From contig JAFGDT010000018.1 in the NCBI GenBank assembly GCA_016931965.1, positions 62,001 through 126,000 of the forward strand: a stretch of 64,000 bases of DNA, read 5' to 3'. This DNA comes from a bacterium (GTDB taxonomy: Bacteria; Zhuqueibacterota; QNDG01; DSAB01). The translations under genes were made by a program, and so were the position numbers. Under the pieces are notes generated by a model, which ran no database searches, had not been told where the DNA came from, and saw only the letters and a program-made list of their open reading frames with translations. Each line of letters begins with the position of its first letter. Within the stretch, counting starts at the first letter, position 1. Below are positions 33,909 through 42,332 of the stretch, piece after piece.

Positions 33909-34588
33909 ATCCGGCGGAGCAGCAGAATACCCATTGGCTGAAAAATTTGTCAATGGAATTGGGTGGTGCACTTTTTGGTGTGGCAGAAATCGATCCTCTG
34001 AAGGATCGTTTTTTATTATCTGCATCTGAACTGGAAAACCTGAAATATGGTATTTCAGTGGGCGTCCTCCTTTCGCAATCGGTATTGAACGGAATCACGG
34101 ATTCTCCCACGTTGCTCTATAAGTGGCATTACCGTCAGGCCAACAACCTTTTGGACAGAATCGCTTTTATCCTTTCGCAACGTGTTGTGCAAAAGGGATT
34201 TCGTGCACTGCCGATTCCCGCTTCACAGATTGTGGACTGGGAATCCCAGAGAGGTCATCTGTCCCATCGTCTTTTAGCCGAAGCGGCCGGTCTCGGCTGG
34301 AGAGGGCGGAACAATCTTCTCGTGAATCAAGTTTATGGCTCGCGGATTCGACTGGTTTCCATTTTGACCGATTTACCGCTTGTGGCTGATTCTCCTGTCG
34401 ATCATAACTGCGGGACGTGCAGAGATTGCATTTCGGCTTGTCCGGTCGGGGCGCTGGGAGAGAGTCCGGGCGATTATGATCTTGAAAAGTGTTACACCCT
34501 TCTTACTGAATTTTCTAAAAAGCGGGGTATTGGGGTTCATATCTGTGGTCTCTGTGTCAAGGCCTGTCCCGGAAATCAAGGGGCATGA
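33905..34588 (+). CDS. QueG-like double [4Fe-4S] protein (epoxyqueuosine reductase related), short form
   Basis: This 227-residue protein ends in a ferredoxin-like module with two cluster motifs, CGTCRDCISACP and CGLCVKACP, and a further Cys between them. The part before it (LGWRGRNNLLVNQVYGSRIRLVSILTDLPL) matches the QueG core around its cobalamin-binding region. QueG reduces epoxyqueuosine to queuosine in tRNA. It is shorter than most QueG (300 or more residues), lacking the C-terminal HEAT-like region and part of the N-terminus. A tgt gene in the same window fits this role. Other related iron-sulfur reductases cannot be excluded. Confidence 0.7.
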   Translation: MNPAEQQNTHWLKNLSMELGGALFGVAEIDPLKDRFLLSASELENLKYGISVGVLLSQSVLNGITDSPTLLYKWHYRQANNLLDRIAFILSQRVVQKGFRALPIPASQIVDWESQRGHLSHRLLAEAAGLGWRGRNNLLVNQVYGSRIRLVSILTDLPLVADSPVDHNCGTCRDCISACPVGALGESPGDYDLEKCYTLLTEFSKKRGIGVHICGLCVKACPGNQGA

Positions 34589-34589
34589 T

Positions 34590-35240
34590 ATGGAAGATGC
34601 GGTTACCATTGAATCGATGGAATTGGGGGAGTTGCAGACCAACTGCTATGTCATTGCGGAAAATCACTCGCGGAAAGCGGTGGTTATCGATCCGGCGGCT
34701 GATGGTGACCGAATCGCCCAAATGGTTCAAGAGAGGGGATGGACTCTCGAAAAAATATTGCTCACCCATGGGCATTATGATCACATCGGTGGATTGAATA
34801 CGCTGAGAATGCAGACCGGTGTCGAAGTCTGGATCCATCAGGCAGATGCAGAAATGTTAGTTGATGCAGTGAAGAATCTTTCGCTCTTTGTCGGCAGTGG
34901 TTATACCAGTCGTGAGGCGGATGGATTCTTGATCGAGGGTGCGATGATCACGATTGGATCTGCTGAAATGGAAATTCTTCATACACCGGGTCATACACAG
35001 GGTAGCGTGAGCTTTTTGGGCAGCGGTTTTGTTGTGGTCGGCGATACACTCTTTAGGGGCAGTATTGGGCGAACCGATTTCCCGGAATCGTCCTCTGAAG
35101 TGCTCATTGATTCGATTCGTCAGAAATTGTTGATTTTGCCCGGCGAGACCAAAGTCTATCCCGGCCATGGTCCCCAAACCACCATCGATGAAGAACGAAG
35201 GGGAAATCCTTTCCTTGTCGGAACTCAATCCTACATATAA
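34590..35240 (+). CDS. Metallo-beta-lactamase-fold hydrolase (glyoxalase II-like)
   Basis: This 216-residue MBL-fold hydrolase has the dimetal motif LTHGHYDHIGG, the third His in HTPGHTQGSVSF, the bridging Asp in GDTLFRGSIGRTDFP and a final His in VYPGHGPQTTI. This arrangement is that of the hydroxyacylglutathione hydrolase-like group, which cleaves thioesters. The ATG at 34590 has AAGGGG seven bases upstream; the frame runs open further back inside the QueG-like gene. Its 3' end overlaps the Xer gene. The physiological substrate is unknown. Confidence 0.88.
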   Translation: MEDAVTIESMELGELQTNCYVIAENHSRKAVVIDPAADGDRIAQMVQERGWTLEKILLTHGHYDHIGGLNTLRMQTGVEVWIHQADAEMLVDAVKNLSLFVGSGYTSREADGFLIEGAMITIGSAEMEILHTPGHTQGSVSFLGSGFVVVGDTLFRGSIGRTDFPESSSEVLIDSIRQKLLILPGETKVYPGHGPQTTIDEERRGNPFLVGTQSYI

Positions 35241-36138
35241 AATCCTTCTTGATCGGTTTATCGATTATCTCATTTTGGATAGAGGACTTTCACCCAATAC
35301 ACGCGATGCTTATTTCAATGATATAAAACGTTTTCTTCTCTTTCTTGAAGATCGCGATATCCAAGATATTTCAGCCTGTCAGGTGAGGGATGTCCAAGAT
35401 CTGATTGCCGAGATGAATGAAATGGGTATGGCCAGTTCGAGTCTGGCCCGCAATATTTCTTCGGTCCGTATGTTTTATCGCTACCTGTTGGGGGAAGATC
35501 TCGTCGAACAGGATGCATTAACCGGGATTGAAATGCCCAAGAGGGGACGGAAACTGCCAACGGTGCTCGAAATCAGGGAGGTCGAACGTATTTTGGATCA
35601 ACCTGATTTGAATCAGCCCAAGGGTGTTCGGGATAAGGCTTTGCTTGAATTGATGTATGCCACCGGGATTCGCGTCTCTGAGCTGGTGCATCTGAATCAA
35701 TCGGATGTGTTATTGGAGGAGGGATTTGCACGCATATTCGGGAAAGGGAGGAAGGAAAGAATTGTGCCTGTGGGGGATATCGCCATTACATGGGTGAAAA
35801 CATATTGTCAAACGGTACGGTCTTTGCTTGCTAAAAAGGGATTGGGGGGGGATGTTCTTTTTTTAAGTATGCGAGGCCGTCCCTTGACACGAATCGCTGT
35901 GTGGAAAATTCTAAAGGCCTATGTCTTACATGCCGATATTGATAAGGAGGTTAGTCCGCATACACTGCGGCATTCTTTTGCAACCCATCTTTTGGAGGGC
36001 GGTGCGGATCTTCGATCCGTGCAGGAGATGCTGGGACATGTGGATATTGCGACCACGCAGATCTATACCCATCTCGATCGTGAGTATTTGAAAGAGGTTA
36101 TTCAGACATTTCATCCGAGAGAGCAGGAAGGTTTTTGA
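35188..36138 (+). CDS. xerD: Tyrosine recombinase XerC/XerD
   Basis: This tyrosine recombinase of about 316 residues resolves chromosome dimers at dif. The SAM-like N-terminal domain (RGLSPNTRDAYFNDIKRFL) is followed by the catalytic domain with Arg in YATGIRVSELVHL, Lys in GKGRKERIVPV, HTLRHSFATHLLEGGADLRSVQEMLGH, and the nucleophile Tyr in TTQIYTHLDR. Start choice is open: ATG 35167, ATG 35188 or TTG 35215. The last has AAGGGGAA nearby, and all three overlap the hydrolase gene. It ends a plus-strand operon. Housekeeping Xer is more likely than a mobile-element integrase, since no element boundary is visible. Confidence 0.92.
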   Translation: MKNEGEILSLSELNPTYKILLDRFIDYLILDRGLSPNTRDAYFNDIKRFLLFLEDRDIQDISACQVRDVQDLIAEMNEMGMASSSLARNISSVRMFYRYLLGEDLVEQDALTGIEMPKRGRKLPTVLEIREVERILDQPDLNQPKGVRDKALLELMYATGIRVSELVHLNQSDVLLEEGFARIFGKGRKERIVPVGDIAITWVKTYCQTVRSLLAKKGLGGDVLFLSMRGRPLTRIAVWKILKAYVLHADIDKEVSPHTLRHSFATHLLEGGADLRSVQEMLGHVDIATTQIYTHLDREYLKEVIQTFHPREQEGF

Positions 36139-36254
36139 GTCCGATGATTGCGTTGGATCATTCTCATTGGTTTTGGGGTTGATATACTTTAAAAGTGAAA
36201 TAGAGATGCAAATCTAAATAACAAAACAGATCAAAGGTTCACACGACTTAAAAT

Positions 36255-38501
36255 ATGTTTATTCAAATTAAAAAAATATGCCGAACGGTTATTCTCTGTT
36301 TGGGAATTGTCACACTTACGATGCATGACGGGACTGGTGTGAACAAATCCGTTTGGGAGAAAATGGATCCCGTGCTTTGTGAGATGGTCACTATAAATGA
36401 AACCGAGAGAACCGTATGGTCATCTTCTCAATATGAAAATTGGGATCATGAGCTTCGCGTTGAAGTCTTTGTCCAAACAACCGATCCGGAGATCCTGAAA
36501 CGGAAGGTTGTCTCTGTCCGTTCTGTCATCGGGGATATAGTGACGGCTGTCCTGCCGCTTTCAAGGATTCGATCCATCGCTGAATTGACTGAAGTCTCTT
36601 TCATGGAGGCCAGTTCCGTCTGCAGACCGCTGCTGGATATGAGTATCCCTGAAATCAATGTGGATCAGGTATGGAACGGAGATCTGGGAACGGTCTATCG
36701 CGGTGAGGGTGTCATTGTGGGGATATACGATTCGGGGATCGATTGGTCACACCCGGATTTTATCGATGAAGGAGACACAACCAGCCGGGTTCTCTATCTC
36801 TGGGATCAAACAGTCGAATCAGGTCCTCATCCGGATGGCTATGCATATGGAACTGAGTACACACAGGCGGAGATCAATGATGAGATTGACGGGACTCCGG
36901 AAGGGATCGTTCAGGGCAGAGATTCAACGGGACACGGCACGCATGTGGCCGGTATTGCCGCCGGCAACGGAAGGGCCGGTGGAAATGGGCAGCCGACCTA
37001 CATCGGTGTGGCGCCGGAAGCCGATCTCATCGTTGTCAAGGGCGGCAATGAGACCGGTTTTACAGAAGCGCGGATTATTCATGGCATTGACTATATTTTT
37101 AAAAAAGCGGAAGCGATGAATCCCCCCCGTCCGGCTGTTGTGAATCTCAGTGTGGGGGGAACGCAGCGTGGTCCGCATGACGGAACGAGCAGTTTTGAGA
37201 CCGGTCTCGATAATCTCTTGGATGGGAAAACAGGCCGTGCTGTGGTTGTGGCTGCGGGCAATGATGGGGATCAGGCAATTCATTTTAAGGATAATTTTTC
37301 ACCCCCATCCGATTCCCATATTGTGGAATTTCAGGTTGATTTTACACGTTCCGGTTTGGAAGACTATGTTGCTTTTGATATATGGTGTCATAATCAGGTC
37401 AATTTGTCGGCTACTTTGATAACTCCTGAAGATTCAGTATACGGACCCTTTCATAGTGTTCAAAATAAAATTTATAAAACAGTCTGGGGCAGGATCGATG
37501 TCATTGTTATCAATTACACATCGAGAGAAGAAACGAATATCCACCTGAGGATTTCAGACAGGATATCTGAGGGCGAGCTTACAGATCATTTAACTTTGGG
37601 ATCGTGGAAATTGGTTCTATCAGGTAGTGCCGGACCTGTGGAGGGATGGCTTTATGATTCTTCGATGGGGGCGCAGATCACAAGCGATGTGGATTATTCG
37701 ACTCTGATCAATGAGCCGGGCAATGCCCGATTCTGTATTACCGTGGGATCTTACATTTCCAGACTGGAGTGGCCTCATCAACCTTCAAAAGCAGGAATGA
37801 TCGATGATTTTCAGATTGGTGCGCTTTCCGATTTTTCCAGTCCGGGGCCGAAACGAAATTCCCCTATGGAGAAACCGGATATTGTCGCGCCGGGCGAATC
37901 CATCGTTTCAGCCTATTCCAGCGATGTTGATCCGGGTCCAGGCCCGGACTCGATTACGCCCGACGGACAGTACAGAGCCTGGAAGGGAACGAGTATGGCG
38001 GCTCCCCATGTGACGGGTGTGATCGCCTTGATGTTTCAGATCGATCCTGAGCTTGATGTGTCGGATATCAAGAATATCTTTATCAGCACAAGCCGAAAGG
38101 ATGAATTTACCGGTGAAGAAGCCTGGAATCCCAAGTGGGGTTACGGGAAGTTAGATGCGTACGGAGCGTTGCAAAAGACGACATCGGTCCAAGAGGGTGG
38201 GGGATCTTTGCTGCCCGAATCGATAGCACTCTCACAGAATTATCCGAACCCATTTAATGGATCGACCGTAATTACATATACAATCCCCGGGCAGTATGAA
38301 GGACCGGTTACGTTAGAATTGTTTGATATGACGGGACGAAAAGTGCGTACTCTGGTTCAGGAAATGCAGACATCGGGTCAACATGAAATAATATGGGAAG
38401 GCCGGGATGATCAGGGACTCCAGGTGGGCTCGGGTGTTTATGTCTATCAGCTGAGAGTGGATCAAACCCTCATGAGTAAAAGGCTTATTTATCTGAGATG
38501 A
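36255..38501 (+). CDS. Secreted subtilisin-like serine protease (S8) with T9SS sorting domain
   Basis: This 748-residue protein has an N-terminal signal and a 110-residue pro-region. The S8 catalytic domain has Asp159 in YDSGIDWSHPDF, His227 in DSTGHGTHVAG, oxyanion Asn335 in AAGNDG and Ser580 in KGTSMAAPHVTG. A long beta-rich insertion (about 345-480) separates the oxyanion Asn from the Ser, as in some Bacteroidetes subtilases. The C-terminus (about 662-748) is a T9SS sorting domain: QNYPNPFNGSTVI, GRKVRTL, SGVYVYQL. It is expected to degrade proteins at or outside the cell surface. It lies 116 bases after xerD and 37 bases before the next T9SS client. Confidence 0.93.
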   Translation: MFIQIKKICRTVILCLGIVTLTMHDGTGVNKSVWEKMDPVLCEMVTINETERTVWSSSQYENWDHELRVEVFVQTTDPEILKRKVVSVRSVIGDIVTAVLPLSRIRSIAELTEVSFMEASSVCRPLLDMSIPEINVDQVWNGDLGTVYRGEGVIVGIYDSGIDWSHPDFIDEGDTTSRVLYLWDQTVESGPHPDGYAYGTEYTQAEINDEIDGTPEGIVQGRDSTGHGTHVAGIAAGNGRAGGNGQPTYIGVAPEADLIVVKGGNETGFTEARIIHGIDYIFKKAEAMNPPRPAVVNLSVGGTQRGPHDGTSSFETGLDNLLDGKTGRAVVVAAGNDGDQAIHFKDNFSPPSDSHIVEFQVDFTRSGLEDYVAFDIWCHNQVNLSATLITPEDSVYGPFHSVQNKIYKTVWGRIDVIVINYTSREETNIHLRISDRISEGELTDHLTLGSWKLVLSGSAGPVEGWLYDSSMGAQITSDVDYSTLINEPGNARFCITVGSYISRLEWPHQPSKAGMIDDFQIGALSDFSSPGPKRNSPMEKPDIVAPGESIVSAYSSDVDPGPGPDSITPDGQYRAWKGTSMAAPHVTGVIALMFQIDPELDVSDIKNIFISTSRKDEFTGEEAWNPKWGYGKLDAYGALQKTTSVQEGGGSLLPESIALSQNYPNPFNGSTVITYTIPGQYEGPVTLELFDMTGRKVRTLVQEMQTSGQHEIIWEGRDDQGLQVGSGVYVYQLRVDQTLMSKRLIYLR

Positions 38502-38538
38502 CTTTAATGTGCCATAATCAAATTTATGGAGGTGTACC

Positions 38539-41500
38539 ATGAAGACACTCATACGTATTTTGACTGTTTTTTCTGTTGGACTTATTGTTTTTGTTGTTCT
38601 AGCTCAAGGACCTACCAATCGGCTTTCAGGTCAGACAGGCAAGACAGTAAATGTTTTAGAAGAACCAAGTTCAATCCAGCCAGTGAACAACACGGATATT
38701 CCAATACCTGATGATCAAGATACAAATAGGATGAAACAGACAGGTACTGCATCCAACAGCACCGACATAACATTGATTGCCCACTATCCGCTCAGCACAG
38801 ATGCCAATGACATAACAGGCAATTATGGTCCCATGACTTTAAGAAACACGCCATTTCAGGATGGGGGAATATATTGTAATGGCATCTATAGTAATTATGA
38901 GGATCCCAGTTCTTCCAATGCGGTTACTCCGAATCTCAACGGACTAACCTTTGACGCCTTTTCAATTAGTGCTCAATTTAAGGTGGATGAATATCGCTAT
39001 GGTCCTGTCTTTGTTGGAGGCGATGACTACCGATGGATGGGTTTTATTCTTTTTCCTGACAGTACAGTGACGTTGAAATATAATAACTTCAATGATCAAG
39101 ACAGTAATGTTCATTATTCTTTGAATACATGGCATGAAGCAACAGTAACATATGAGGCAGATTCTGAAACCGGCAAACTCTATTTGGACGATACACTTGC
39201 ATGTACTGCAACATTTCAAATAAATCACGGTTATGATAGAGAGGTGGGTATCAGTGATTACTCTACCGGTTTTGTTTTTAAGGGTATTTTTCGCGATCTG
39301 AAAATTTATAACGGTGTGATTGATCCATCAGTTTATACCAACAACGTAGCCATTCCGACATTTAACCCTCCTCCAGGAACATACTCGGCAACTCAGGACG
39401 TAATCATCAGTTGTGCTACACCGGATGCAACGATTTACTATACAACTGATGGATCAGATCCGACTGAATCAGATGCTATTTATAGCAGTCCCATACATAT
39501 TTCCAGTACAACCACTTTAAAAGCCAGGGCGTACAAGAGTGGTTTAGATCCCAGCTATATAGCCGGTGGAGAATACATCCTAGCGGCCCCCATCAAATAT
39601 ATCCGGGTGGGAAAAATGTGGGCCAAGATCCTGGATAGTGGGAGTTTTTCAGAAGATAGTGGGACGAACTATAATTGGTATTATACACGCGGAGCGCATA
39701 CCGCATCTGTTGTGCGTTCTTCGGGGACGCGTTTCGGTGCAAAAGACTGGATTGATGAAAACGGTAACTTATGGTCTGTCAAGTTGTCGGGCGCTCCTTA
39801 TCGCATGGCCAACAACACCGACAATTGGTTTGGGCTGCCCTATCCGGGTGAGGAGAATTTGACAATCAAAAGATTTTACAGATATCAACCTCCGACGATT
39901 ACGGTAGATGGATTTTCCTGCCAGAATCCTTTCCCACAGGTTGGAGATGAAGTCAATACCAGTCAAATTCCTGGAACAGCGGATGTCATGATAGAATCCT
40001 ACATCCGGAACTGGATGGGTCTGGAGATTCGTGCCAGATCATTCGGATGGAGCCAGAAACATCACGATGATTATGTCATCTATGACTGGCTCATCACCAA
40101 TACGGGCAATGTCGATCGGGATGTGGATATTGAACTGAACACCACAATCACCGATCTTTTTCTCATGCGCCAGCAGATGATTTCTCCCAATTCTGGTTCC
40201 GAATGGAGTGAATATTATGGTGAGAACATATCGGACACCTCGCGGATCATGTATTCTACGCCAACCAGACGAAAACTTTATGTTGAGGATCGATACGGCA
40301 TACATAAAGACAGGGTACTTGCTGAGGAAGATAGTTATGATCAGCCTGGTCAAACTTTTGTTGGTGAGGGTACACTTTTTGTTCAAAGAACCTGGAATGA
40401 TCCTATAGACGATCCATCCCAGCCGCGGATGCACTGTGTATCTGGTCCCGATGATCTTGCTTTCTGGATGGAATCAAGCGTAAGGCCCGAATCCGACTGG
40501 TTTCTGGTTTACACGGTTATGCAGGAAGGTTACCGCTCGATCAATCCCTGTCTTTACATGAACGAGGCTTTTCCTGAAGCGGACGTCTACCCCAATACCG
40601 CACATGATGTGGAATTACCAAAGAGAGGAAAGCCCTATCTGGAAGATTTTTCTTGGTGGTACTGGCACCAGGTAGCATCCAGTGCTGCAGGACCTTGGGA
40701 TCTTCCAATCGGTGAGTCAATCCGATACGTTTGGGCAATTGTGGGTGGTGCTTTAAAGCCCGAAATCGCCTGGCAGGTCTATTATGATTGGGATGGCGGT
40801 ATCTGTACTTGGCCGGAATGGGAAGCCGGTGGAGCCAACGATTTGGGAGAGAAATACCCCACATTTAATGATTTTCCAGAGGTATCTCCTACGGCCAATG
40901 ATCAAGCGAAAGACCGTTGGGTTGTCACGGGTATGGATTCCCTGTTGATGAACAACTATGCAGCTCAATGGGCCGTTCAGAACGATTATGATGTGCCTAT
41001 TCCGCCTCCACCTCCTTCCATCGAAGTACTCTCCCTGCCTAATGCAATACGTATCAGTTGGGGAAGTGAATCTGAGGCGGCATCCGATTTTGCGGGCTAT
41101 AGGGTTTACCGGGCAGAAGGTTCCAATTACTATCACTATTACCAGGGAATTGAACTGGGTAAATGGGAAATGATCTATGAAGTCACCGGATCGGGAACCC
41201 ATTCGTATGATGATATAACGGCAATGGTGGGTAAAGGTTATTATTACTATGTAACCGCTTTTGATGATGGTATACAGAACAGTGCAGATGTCTATAGTGC
41301 AGGAGGAGAAGTTCTCGAGAGTGGACGATTTACAAATATGACAACAGTACCTGCATATTTAGCTACATCAGTAAGCCACAATTTCCCTCAACGAGGCCAG
41401 ATCCCCACAGTATATGGACTTTCTCAGAATTATCCCAATCCCTTTAATCCGGTAACCCGCATTCAGTATCAGCTGCCTAAAACCAGCCATGTGAACCTGG

Positions 41501-41685
41501 GCGTATACAATCTGACGGGTCAGGAAGTAGTGTGTTTGGTCAATGAAATGAAAGAAAAAGGGATCTACTCCGTGGAGTGGGATGGGAGAGACAGCCAGGG
41601 CGCTTATCTGCCTTCGGGAATTTATATCTATCAGATTAAAGCGGGTGAATTTACGGAATCCAAAAAGCTGATTTTAAGCCGGTGA
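38539..41685 (+). CDS. Large secreted multidomain surface protein with T9SS sorting domain
   Basis: This 1048-residue protein begins with a signal peptide (to about residue 22). Residues about 78-262 look like a LamG/concanavalin A-like sandwich (LIAHYPLSTDANDITGNYG, ISAQFKVDEY, EATVTYEADSETGKLYLDD). A chitobiase-type beta-hexosaminidase C-terminal repeat follows (PPGTYSATQDV, ATIYYTTDGSDPTESDAIY). A long central region of unknown fold (about 350-830) is rich in Trp and Tyr, then a fibronectin-like stretch (about 835-920), and finally the T9SS sorting domain (about 962-1048). No catalytic motif is visible; adhesion or polysaccharide binding is likely. The last 261 bases closely match the end of the gene at 42333. 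Confidence 0.85.
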   Translation: MKTLIRILTVFSVGLIVFVVLAQGPTNRLSGQTGKTVNVLEEPSSIQPVNNTDIPIPDDQDTNRMKQTGTASNSTDITLIAHYPLSTDANDITGNYGPMTLRNTPFQDGGIYCNGIYSNYEDPSSSNAVTPNLNGLTFDAFSISAQFKVDEYRYGPVFVGGDDYRWMGFILFPDSTVTLKYNNFNDQDSNVHYSLNTWHEATVTYEADSETGKLYLDDTLACTATFQINHGYDREVGISDYSTGFVFKGIFRDLKIYNGVIDPSVYTNNVAIPTFNPPPGTYSATQDVIISCATPDATIYYTTDGSDPTESDAIYSSPIHISSTTTLKARAYKSGLDPSYIAGGEYILAAPIKYIRVGKMWAKILDSGSFSEDSGTNYNWYYTRGAHTASVVRSSGTRFGAKDWIDENGNLWSVKLSGAPYRMANNTDNWFGLPYPGEENLTIKRFYRYQPPTITVDGFSCQNPFPQVGDEVNTSQIPGTADVMIESYIRNWMGLEIRARSFGWSQKHHDDYVIYDWLITNTGNVDRDVDIELNTTITDLFLMRQQMISPNSGSEWSEYYGENISDTSRIMYSTPTRRKLYVEDRYGIHKDRVLAEEDSYDQPGQTFVGEGTLFVQRTWNDPIDDPSQPRMHCVSGPDDLAFWMESSVRPESDWFLVYTVMQEGYRSINPCLYMNEAFPEADVYPNTAHDVELPKRGKPYLEDFSWWYWHQVASSAAGPWDLPIGESIRYVWAIVGGALKPEIAWQVYYDWDGGICTWPEWEAGGANDLGEKYPTFNDFPEVSPTANDQAKDRWVVTGMDSLLMNNYAAQWAVQNDYDVPIPPPPPSIEVLSLPNAIRISWGSESEAASDFAGYRVYRAEGSNYYHYYQGIELGKWEMIYEVTGSGTHSYDDITAMVGKGYYYYVTAFDDGIQNSADVYSAGGEVLESGRFTNMTTVPAYLATSVSHNFPQRGQIPTVYGLSQNYPNPFNPVTRIQYQLPKTSHVNLGVYNLTGQEVVCLVNEMKEKGIYSVEWDGRDSQGAYLPSGIYIYQIKAGEFTESKKLILSR
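41425..41685 (+). repeat. T9SS tail cassette, copy 1
   Basis: The 261 bases encoding the sorting domain at the 3' end of the 38539 gene align without gaps to 44202-44462. By hand count about 214 of 261 positions match, with identical stretches of up to 23 bases. The preceding parts of the two genes are unrelated, so the cassette was probably copied or kept similar by gene conversion. Confidence 0.8.
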
Positions 41686-41691
41686 ACGATA

Positions 41692-41755
41692 GTCACGCTG
41701 AGGCGTGGTCGAAGGGTGAATTAAAATAAAATCATCCCTCGACTCCGCTCGGGAT
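41692..41755. repeat. Palindromic intergenic repeat
   Basis: The left arm 41692-41719 (GTCACGCTGAGG...GTCGAAGGGTGA) is an imperfect complement of the right arm 41732-41755 (TCATCCCTCGACTCCGC...GGGAT), with a 12-base AT-rich centre. It starts six bases after a stop codon. The sequence pattern is that of widely dispersed short bacterial palindromes. It may also help stop transcription, though no U-run follows. Confidence 0.6.
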
Positions 41756-41865
41756 AAAAGGAACGATTCTATCCAAAATAAAAGAAAGAAATTTTCTCGA
41801 AGGATTGAAGTAGCTTGTGTAGACAATGATTATAGAAAATAAAATGACATTATAGTATTTTTTTC

Positions 41866-41894
41866 TTGACTTTCTCCTAAAAATTTATTATCAA
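41866..41894 (+). promoter_or_regulatory. Promoter candidate for the RNA region and the gene at 42333
   Basis: TTGACT (41866-41871) and TATCAA (41889-41894) are 17 bases apart. If used, it would give a leader of about 430 bases containing the whole hairpin-rich segment before the coding sequence. Confidence 0.4.
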
Positions 41895-42080
41895 TTAGCA
41901 TATTCAATAAATATTTTTCCTTTCAACGTCTCATATTTCCGAGTAAAGAAGCCGATATGTCACTTCGCAATGCATAAGTAATGCGGGGTGATTATTCATG
42001 GTGACGCGATTTGTTGTCATCAAAATATGATTCATTTATAAAGGAGGTTTCTCGGAAGATAGAGTGGTTTTTATATGTTG

Positions 42081-42268
42081 TACAGATTCATAGAAAGAGA
42101 ATCTGTATGAGTAGCCGCGCGTCTGAAGTGAGTTTTTGGGGAGAGAAACTTCAGTTCTGATGCAGAAATGGAGGGGGTTGAAACGGTCTTTTGGGTAATC
42201 TAGAAAGACTTGCCATGACAGCCGGGCTGAAAAAGTGTATATCACTTTGATGAGGTGCGGCTTTTTTT
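42081..42268 (+). ncRNA. Candidate structured RNA (cis-regulatory leader or small RNA)
   Basis: Five local hairpins are packed here: TACAGATTC/GAATCTGTA (42081-42089 with 42099-42107), CTGAAGT/ACTTCAG (42123-42129 with 42148-42154), GTCTTT/AAAGAC (42186-42191 with 42204-42209), CAGC/GCTG near 42219, and AAAGTG/CACTTT (42232-42237 with 42243-42248). The 3' strand GCGGCT (42257-42262), followed by seven T, can pair either with AGCCGC at 42113-42118, closing the whole fold, or as CGGCT with AGCCG at 42220-42224, making a terminator. I could not match it to the TPP, SAM, cobalamin, glycine, c-di-GMP, ZTP or THF riboswitch consensus, nor to RNase P, tmRNA or SRP RNA. It ends 64 bases before the ATG at 42333. 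Confidence 0.45.
42220..42268 (+). terminator. Possible intrinsic terminator at the end of the structured RNA
   Basis: AGCCG (42220-42224) and CGGCT (42258-42262) enclose the AAAGTG/CACTTT hairpin and are followed by a run of T (42262-42268). The outer stem is short with a large interior loop, so strength is uncertain. It either ends a small RNA or works as a switchable terminator before the gene at 42333. Confidence 0.45.
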
Positions 42269-42332
42269 ATTTGTGTTTTAAATATCTTTATCGAGTATAA
42301 AATAATTTTTAAAATATTGAAAGGAGACAGCC

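Larger units (their letters stand above)
41686..42332. other. Long gene-free region between two T9SS clients
   Basis: These 647 bases have no credible ORF on either strand. They hold, in order, a decayed palindromic repeat (41692-41755), a promoter candidate (41866-41894), an AAGGAGG at 42041 with no start codon in range, a hairpin-rich segment that may be a structured RNA (42081-42268) ending in a U-run, and the leader with GGAG before the ATG at 42333. Confidence 0.7.

Noticed and set aside
34380-34589. Upstream extension of the metallo-beta-lactamase-fold gene into the QueG-like gene
   Set aside because: The overlap would cover the cluster-binding cysteines of the QueG-like protein in another frame; ATG 34590 has a well-placed AAGGGG.
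35188-36138. Mobile-element integrase
   Set aside because: The tyrosine recombinase has the Xer type of sequence and ends a housekeeping operon, with no tRNA or direct repeat beside it.
41692-41755. Attachment site or transposon end
   Set aside because: There is no transposase, integrase or target duplication around it; it looks like a dispersed short palindrome.
42081-42268. A known riboswitch or housekeeping RNA (TPP, SAM, cobalamin, glycine, c-di-GMP, ZTP, THF, RNase P, tmRNA, SRP RNA)
   Set aside because: I compared the remembered core motifs and found none in the right order; it is kept only as an unclassified candidate.
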